A stretch of 64,000 nt of DNA from Polynucleobacter sp. JS-JIR-II-b4 (GTDB lineage: Bacteria; Pseudomonadota; Gammaproteobacteria; Burkholderiales; Burkholderiaceae), in assembly GCF_018687815.1 (NCBI RefSeq), contig NZ_CP061306.1:1550001-1614000 (forward strand). The letters are read 5' to 3'. A program made the position numbers and the translations under genes. Of the stretch, positions 60,205 through 64,000 are shown piece after piece (within the stretch, counting starts at the first letter, position 1; every line of letters begins with the position of its first letter). Under the pieces are notes generated by a model. It ran no database searches. It worked only from the letters and a program-made list of their open reading frames with translations, and was not told the origin of the DNA.

Positions 60205-61314
60205 TCAATTAACAGAGATCGTGGCAAGAGGCTTGTCTAACTTGATGTATTTAATTTCTTTGGCGCTTACATCCATTTTCTTTAAATCATAAGTATAGAT
60301 ATTCGTTGTTTCGAACATTTTGAGGTTATAAATCATATTTTTATTGTCAGCTACCGCGCTCCATTCAGTTGTCTCTATTCCACCAGCACCACCACCATAA
60401 GCATTCGTGGCAGGCAAACTGATGGCACCAGGAGGAATGTCAAAGCTACCCAAAATATGCCAAGCGGTATTAACTTGTTGAGCAGTTGGGTATGTGGTGG
60501 GTACTGACTTTGTCAGAAATAATGCGCGAATAAAACGGCTCGGACTCAAGTAATCCCCAGGCAATCCATGCAAACCACTGCCTGAGCTTGGCGGAACATA
60601 AGTAGCCCCGTTAATCACAATTGGGTTTTTCTCTACGCTGGTAAGGTTTGCGTAGTTACCAATATTATTGAGTTGATCCCTAAACGCTGGATCATTTGTC
60701 ATCACGCCCGTTGGGTTATCAGTGATAACCAATTCGCCCTTAAGGTACTCAATCACAATACTTTTTCCACTGGCGTCATGAAGTGTCATGCGAACTGGAG
60801 CGGATTGGTTGTTATACGCAGGAATTGTGGAGCGATTCACTTTGATCTTCTGAAATCCCGCCTTTACTTCCCCAACATTGGCGAAGTTGGTTAAGGCATA
60901 CACCAACATCTGGACAGAAGCTATGCTGCTAGAAGAATCGGCTGGGCTAACCACTTGATAAACAGCGGTATTTGGCGCGTTTAGTAAACCGCCCACTAGA
61001 CCTTTTTCATTCATACCATCCAAAAGTACTGGCATGCCCAATCCATTCATGCCTGCTGCAGCATACTTGGTAGTCCAATTTAAACCGGTGCCAGGTTTAC
61101 CATCCACACCAACACCAGGCATAGGTAAATTTCTCGGAATGACTGTTAGCTGGGATTTCAGTGGCAAACCAAATTCCATGGTGCGCCCATAAACAAAACC
61201 ACCATCACTACCTTTTAGTAAAAAGCTAGTGCAGGCATTGCTGACTAATGGGGCAAACGTTAAAGAGGCTGCTACTGAAACAGCTACTATTCTTTGAATC
61301 ATTTTTTTACTCAT
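60205..61314 (-). CDS. Linear amide C-N hydrolase (choloylglycine hydrolase family)
   Basis: A 369-residue exported Ntn hydrolase. The frame is open to 61404 but ATG at 61314 has AAAGGA upstream and gives a clear signal peptide ending VSNA; the next residue is the catalytic Cys (CTSFLL), which must become the N terminus after cleavage. FVYGRTMEFGLPLKSQ and GMNEKGLVGGLLNAP are the substrate-loop signatures. Members cut bile-salt, penicillin V or acyl-homoserine lactone amides. In an aquatic bacterium an acyl-amide other than bile salts is likely. It is coupled to the SYLF gene. Confidence 0.9.
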   Translation of the reverse strand: MSKKMIQRIVAVSVAASLTFAPLVSNACTSFLLKGSDGGFVYGRTMEFGLPLKSQLTVIPRNLPMPGVGVDGKPGTGLNWTTKYAAAGMNGLGMPVLLDGMNEKGLVGGLLNAPNTAVYQVVSPADSSSSIASVQMLVYALTNFANVGEVKAGFQKIKVNRSTIPAYNNQSAPVRMTLHDASGKSIVIEYLKGELVITDNPTGVMTNDPAFRDQLNNIGNYANLTSVEKNPIVINGATYVPPSSGSGLHGLPGDYLSPSRFIRALFLTKSVPTTYPTAQQVNTAWHILGSFDIPPGAISLPATNAYGGGAGGIETTEWSAVADNKNMIYNLKMFETTNIYTYDLKKMDVSAKEIKYIKLDKPLATISVN

Positions 61315-61351
61315 TATTTTTCCTTTACAGCATTGATCTTTAAATAAAAAA

Positions 61352-61504
61352 CTAAGCACTTCTAATTGCAAATGTATTTGATAAATCTTGCTGTATTGAT
61401 ACATCGGCCTCAGCAGGTTTCGTCAATAGATAAGAAAAAATACAGGCAGCTAAGATAATGAGCGCACCGGTAACCAAGCTCCAATTTCTAATATTTGATC
61501 TCAA
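61352..61504 (-). CDS. Possible small membrane protein, 50 residues
   Basis: A frame from TTG at 61504 (AGGA seven bases upstream) to TAG at 61352 encodes a 50-residue peptide with one hydrophobic helix (SLVTGALIILAACIFSYLL) and a short tail. An earlier TTG lies at 61510. It is upstream of the Ntn hydrolase in the same direction with 37 bases between. Composition is plausible for a real protein, but the unusual start lowers confidence. The rest of the gap to 61611 holds the 13-bp repeat. Confidence 0.35.
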   Translation of the reverse strand: MRSNIRNWSLVTGALIILAACIFSYLLTKPAEADVSIQQDLSNTFAIRSA

Positions 61505-61554
61505 TCTCAAATCCTTTTCTTAATTTTGCATCTATGCATCAAGCAGACTTTTAC

Positions 61555-61593
61555 TGCCTCATTAATATGCCTCATTAATATGCTTCATTTTAA
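61555..61593. repeat. Three 13-bp tandem repeats upstream of the DUF1345 gene
   Basis: TGCCTCATTAATA occurs twice (61555-61567, 61568-61580) and a third diverged copy TGCTTCATTTTAA follows (61581-61593). They end 18 bases before the DUF1345 start codon, in the likely promoter or leader. Confidence 0.75.
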
Positions 61594-61611
61594 GTGCATA
61601 CTAGAGTCATT

Positions 61612-62289
61612 ATGAAAGCATCCCGTTGGACACAATACTGGCACCAAATAGGCGCAACCCACAGGCTACTGATTATTTCGCTCACCGGGTTCGGATCCTA
61701 CTTTCTAATCTCGGCCGATCTCAGCCCAATCCTACGTTTAGCCCTTTCTTGGATACTTGCAGGGGGCCTCTATCTGACGCTGACCTACATCATGATGTAT
61801 TTCTCCACCCAAGAAAATATTCTCAATCTCTCAAAGAAAGAGGATGATGGCGCAGCGAGGATCCTCTTAATCATCGTTCTTGCAGCAGCAGCGAGCTTAG
61901 TAACGATCGTCATCATTCTTTCCGGCATTAGAGCACTACCGACCAATATTGCCATTCGCCATGTTGGCCTGGTTCTAGCGACTTATATTATTTCTTGGTT
62001 ATATGTACACACCGCGTTTGCTTTGCACTATGCACATGTCTATTACCAAGAGCTTGAAAAAACCAAAGAGGCGCCTTTACTATTTGCATCCAAGTTAAGA
62101 CCTACCTATGTAGACTTTCTTTACTTCTCCATGGTGATTGGCATGACTTGTCAAACCGCTGACGTCAATATTGCCAATTCTAGAGTTCGGTTCTTGGTCA
62201 TGCTTCAAGGAATGACTGCCTTTGCCTTTAATACATCCTTACTTGCATTAGCTATCAACTTGATTTCAGGGGTAGTAGCACTTTCCTAA
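61612..62289 (+). CDS. DUF1345 family membrane protein
   Basis: A 225-residue, about five-helix inner-membrane protein. The conserved DUF1345 part is LRPTYVDFLYFSMVIGMTCQ with TADVNIANSRVRFLVMLQGM. Function unknown. The frame is open from 61594, but ATG at 61612 (AGAG upstream) gives the usual N terminus. A weak hairpin follows. Confidence 0.88.
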   Translation: MKASRWTQYWHQIGATHRLLIISLTGFGSYFLISADLSPILRLALSWILAGGLYLTLTYIMMYFSTQENILNLSKKEDDGAARILLIIVLAAAASLVTIVIILSGIRALPTNIAIRHVGLVLATYIISWLYVHTAFALHYAHVYYQELEKTKEAPLLFASKLRPTYVDFLYFSMVIGMTCQTADVNIANSRVRFLVMLQGMTAFAFNTSLLALAINLISGVVALS

Positions 62290-62295
62290 AAAGAG

Positions 62296-62317
62296 AATGC
62301 CACCCTAAGGTGGCATT
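62296..62317 (+). terminator. Hairpin after the DUF1345 gene
   Basis: AATGCCACC (62296-62304) and GGTGGCATT (62309-62317) form a perfect 9-bp stem with a CTAA loop. The following AATGACTTTTG is a poor T tail, so efficiency is uncertain. On the minus strand AAAAG... does not fit better. Confidence 0.6.
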
Positions 62318-62349
62318 AATGACTTTTGTTTCTGTAATGCTTTTGCAGA

Positions 62350-62748
62350 TTAAGGCGTTACAACGTGCCAAACATTATTAACGTTATCACCTGTCTTATC
62401 GCCAGGATTTTTGTCCTTAACAAAGAAGTACAGCGGCTTACCTTTATAGGTCAACTGTTTCTGACCATCATTACGGCTGATGTAAGAAAAGTCACCAGAG
62501 AGCTTAATGCCAGGCTCTATGTAGACTGGTGGCCAGTTGGTTGCACAAGTTGCCACACACTCCGACTTACCTGAGCCAGCCTGATCTTTATCAAAGGTAT
62601 AAATAGTCTTGCCATAACTACTGGTCAAAATACCGTTTGTTACTTTAATAAAATCTGCTGAAGATGTTTTGACATCGGGCGTACCTGAGCAAGCAGCCAA
62701 TCCCAATGCAACTGCTAATACCGCGCAAAGTCTTAATAAATATTTCAT
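62350..62748 (-). CDS. Secreted-repeat lipoprotein (COG4315 type)
   Basis: A 132-residue lipoprotein (LGLAACSG lipobox). It has two copies of the COG4315-like unit: GKTIYTFDKDQAGSGKSECV followed by CATNWPPVY, and GKPLYFFVKDKNPGDKTGDN. The cysteine pair may be redox or structural. Function unknown. ATG at 62748 follows AAGGATCC. It stands 27 bases downstream of the OmpA-like gene in the same direction. Confidence 0.88.
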   Translation of the reverse strand: MKYLLRLCAVLAVALGLAACSGTPDVKTSSADFIKVTNGILTSSYGKTIYTFDKDQAGSGKSECVATCATNWPPVYIEPGIKLSGDFSYISRNDGQKQLTYKGKPLYFFVKDKNPGDKTGDNVNNVWHVVTP

Positions 62749-62775
62749 TGTGGATCCTTTTATATAAGCTACAGA

Positions 62776-63315
62776 TTAATTACCTGGGCCGACCAAAGTA
62801 ACTTCAATGCGACGATTCTGTGCACGGCCTTCTGGAGTTGCATTAGAAGCAATTAGATTGGATTCACCCATGCCTTGCGCAGAAATAAGACTCTGACTTA
62901 CGCCCTTGCGAATGAGGTAGTCAACTACGTTATCCGCTCTCTTAGATGACAGATCGAGATTGGTTGTAATTCCTTGCTTACGAAGATCAGCGCCAATTGC
63001 AACATTATCTGTATAGCCACGAACCACTACCTTGGTATTTTTGAAGCCAGATAATGTTGGCGCCATTTTTGCCAATACCTGCTCAGCTTTGGCATTCAAA
63101 CGATAGCCACCTTCTGGGAATAAAATTTTGTCGCGGATCGTGATTCGCAGCTCGCCCTGTAATTGGCGAATTTCTACTTCATCACCCTGGTAGGCCTGTT
63201 GAAGCTGGCTGTATGCCTGGTCCAATTGGTTGTATTTACCTTCGGTGACACAGGCACTCAAGAGCGCAAGTGCTGCAATAGATAAGGCCATTAATCCTTG
63301 TTTCATGAAACTCAT
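62776..63315 (-). CDS. OmpA family lipoprotein
   Basis: A protein of about 179 residues with a lipobox (ALLSACVTEG), a short coiled-coil stretch (YNQLDQAYSQLQQAYQ) and an OmpA/MotB domain: GYTDNVAIGADLRKQG, NLDLSSKRADNVVDYLIRKG and ASNATPEGRAQNRRIEVTL, the peptidoglycan-binding motif. ATG at 63315 has GGAGAA six bases upstream and is preferred over the open frame to 63366. It probably tethers outer membrane to cell wall. Confidence 0.92.
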   Translation of the reverse strand: MSFMKQGLMALSIAALALLSACVTEGKYNQLDQAYSQLQQAYQGDEVEIRQLQGELRITIRDKILFPEGGYRLNAKAEQVLAKMAPTLSGFKNTKVVVRGYTDNVAIGADLRKQGITTNLDLSSKRADNVVDYLIRKGVSQSLISAQGMGESNLIASNATPEGRAQNRRIEVTLVGPGN

Positions 63316-63599
63316 GTCATTTCTCCAGATTCTGTAAAAAATTAGCCCTGCAGGCATTGAGACCACTATAGCCCAAAGGCTAGTTCACGCCCTTCAAATA
63401 GCCATAAAAAATCGTAATTTTTATGAAAAATCTATAAATAACCCGTTTTAAGCGCGCTCCGGGCCTTGAAATCGATTATCTATAAATTCGATCATAAATA
63501 TCAAATTTATTCATTAGACAAATAATCAAGTGAGGTTCAAAATTCACACAGTTGCAGTAGTTACTAAAGAAATTGATTAACCAACACTAGGAGCACAGT

Positions 63600-64000
63600 A
63601 TGTCCATTATTAATACCGCAGTTCAACCATTTAAAACAGAAGCTTTCCACAATGGTAAGTTTGTAACCGTTACTGACGAATCCCTCAAGGGTCACTGGTC
63701 AGTTCTGATTTTCATGCCAGCAGCTTTTACTTTTAACTGCCCAACAGAAATTGAAGATGCAGCTGAGAACTATGCTGAATTCCAAAAGTTAGGCGCTGAA
63801 GTGTATATCGTGACAACCGATACTCATTTCTCACACAAAGTGTGGCATGAGACTTCTCCTGCTGTTGGTAAAGCAAAGTTCCCGCTCGTTGGCGATCCAA
63901 CACACACACTGACAAACGCTTTCGGTGTTCATATTCCTGAAGCTGGTTTGGCATTGCGTGGCACATTCATCATCAACCCAGAAGGCATCATTAAGACAGC
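63600..64000 (+). CDS. ahpC: Peroxiredoxin AhpC (3' part lies outside the window)
   Basis: The first 133 residues of a typical two-cysteine peroxiredoxin. The peroxidatic cysteine is C47 in FTFNCPTEIEDAAENYAEF. VTTDTHFSHKVWHETSP and FGVHIPEAGLALRGTFIINP match AhpC. ATG at 63600 follows TAGGAG by 7 bases. The partner reductase ahpF would lie to the right if present. It reduces hydroperoxides. The upstream gap of 230 bases holds AT-rich sequence with two copies of ATCTATAAAT (63430, 63478) but no clear OxyR pattern. Confidence 0.96.
   Translation, partial: MSIINTAVQPFKTEAFHNGKFVTVTDESLKGHWSVLIFMPAAFTFNCPTEIEDAAENYAEFQKLGAEVYIVTTDTHFSHKVWHETSPAVGKAKFPLVGDPTHTLTNAFGVHIPEAGLALRGTFIINPEGIIKT

Noticed and set aside
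63430-63487. Repeated ATCTATAAAT upstream of ahpC as OxyR sites
   Set aside because: Spacing of 48 bases and sequence do not fit the OxyR pattern; the region is simply AT-rich.

Overview
The window looks like a chromosomal segment of a freshwater betaproteobacterium of the Burkholderiaceae, most like Polynucleobacter. This is inferred from moderate GC, six Bug/TctC-type periplasmic binding proteins, a cbb3 oxidase (cco) cluster with an Fnr regulator, a complete system I cytochrome c maturation (ccm) operon and a phasin. No rRNA, tRNA, insertion sequence, phage gene or CRISPR array was seen. Genes are tightly packed, with many ATGA start/stop overlaps.

Layout. 1-2 kb: a minus-strand set of pirin (cut by the window edge), carboxymuconolactone-decarboxylase-like protein and a Bug protein, then trhO. 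2.9-8.4 kb: a plus-strand carboxylate cluster (Bug, MmgE/PrpD, 2-hydroxyacid dehydrogenase, split chromate-type transporter, Bug) closed by a strong terminator. 8.4-13.1 kb: fluoride channel crcB, an extradiol dioxygenase, two very small proteins, an M50 protease, a cytochrome c'/cytochrome b pair and an MFS exporter. 13.1-20.4 kb: a catabolic island with 3-hydroxyacyl-CoA dehydrogenase, hydroxyacid dehydrogenase, DapA-like lyase, TAXI binding protein, fused TRAP permease and an enolase-superfamily enzyme. 20.4-24.9 kb: a decayed reading frame, M23 peptidase, universal stress protein, DUF2177 protein and a SulP transporter.

24.9-35.7 kb is the microaerobic respiration block. It holds a TauE/SafE-like protein, fnr, ccoNOQPG with a very short FixH-like protein, ccoS, the copper ATPase ccoI, and an MFS gene translationally coupled to ccoI. 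A perfect FNR box (TTGAT-N4-ATCAA) lies upstream of ccoN, centred at -41.5 from the predicted transcription start, so the neighbouring Fnr very probably drives the oxidase genes. 35.8-40.7 kb: two Bug proteins, a 2OG-Fe dioxygenase, a membrane-anchored TAXI protein and an SDR. 40.7-47.5 kb: ccmABCDEFGHI on the minus strand, which attaches haem to CcoO, CcoP and other c-type cytochromes.

47.7-50.6 kb: a probable redox operon (MarR regulator, flavodoxin, cytochrome b561, two YceI proteins) with a tandem operator-like repeat in front. 50.7-63.4 kb: Bug plus an unexported PBP2-type protein plus a periplasmic metallo-hydrolase, then quinone oxidoreductase, Cu/Zn superoxide dismutase, several lipoproteins and DUF proteins, a histone-deacetylase-like hydrolase, a phasin, a SYLF lipoprotein, an Ntn hydrolase and an OmpA-like lipoprotein. 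An AhpC-type peroxiredoxin runs off the right edge.

Most genes belong to recognisable families. I did not find a clearly new multi-gene system. The best leads are regulatory arrangements, unusual gene neighbours and small unannotated proteins.
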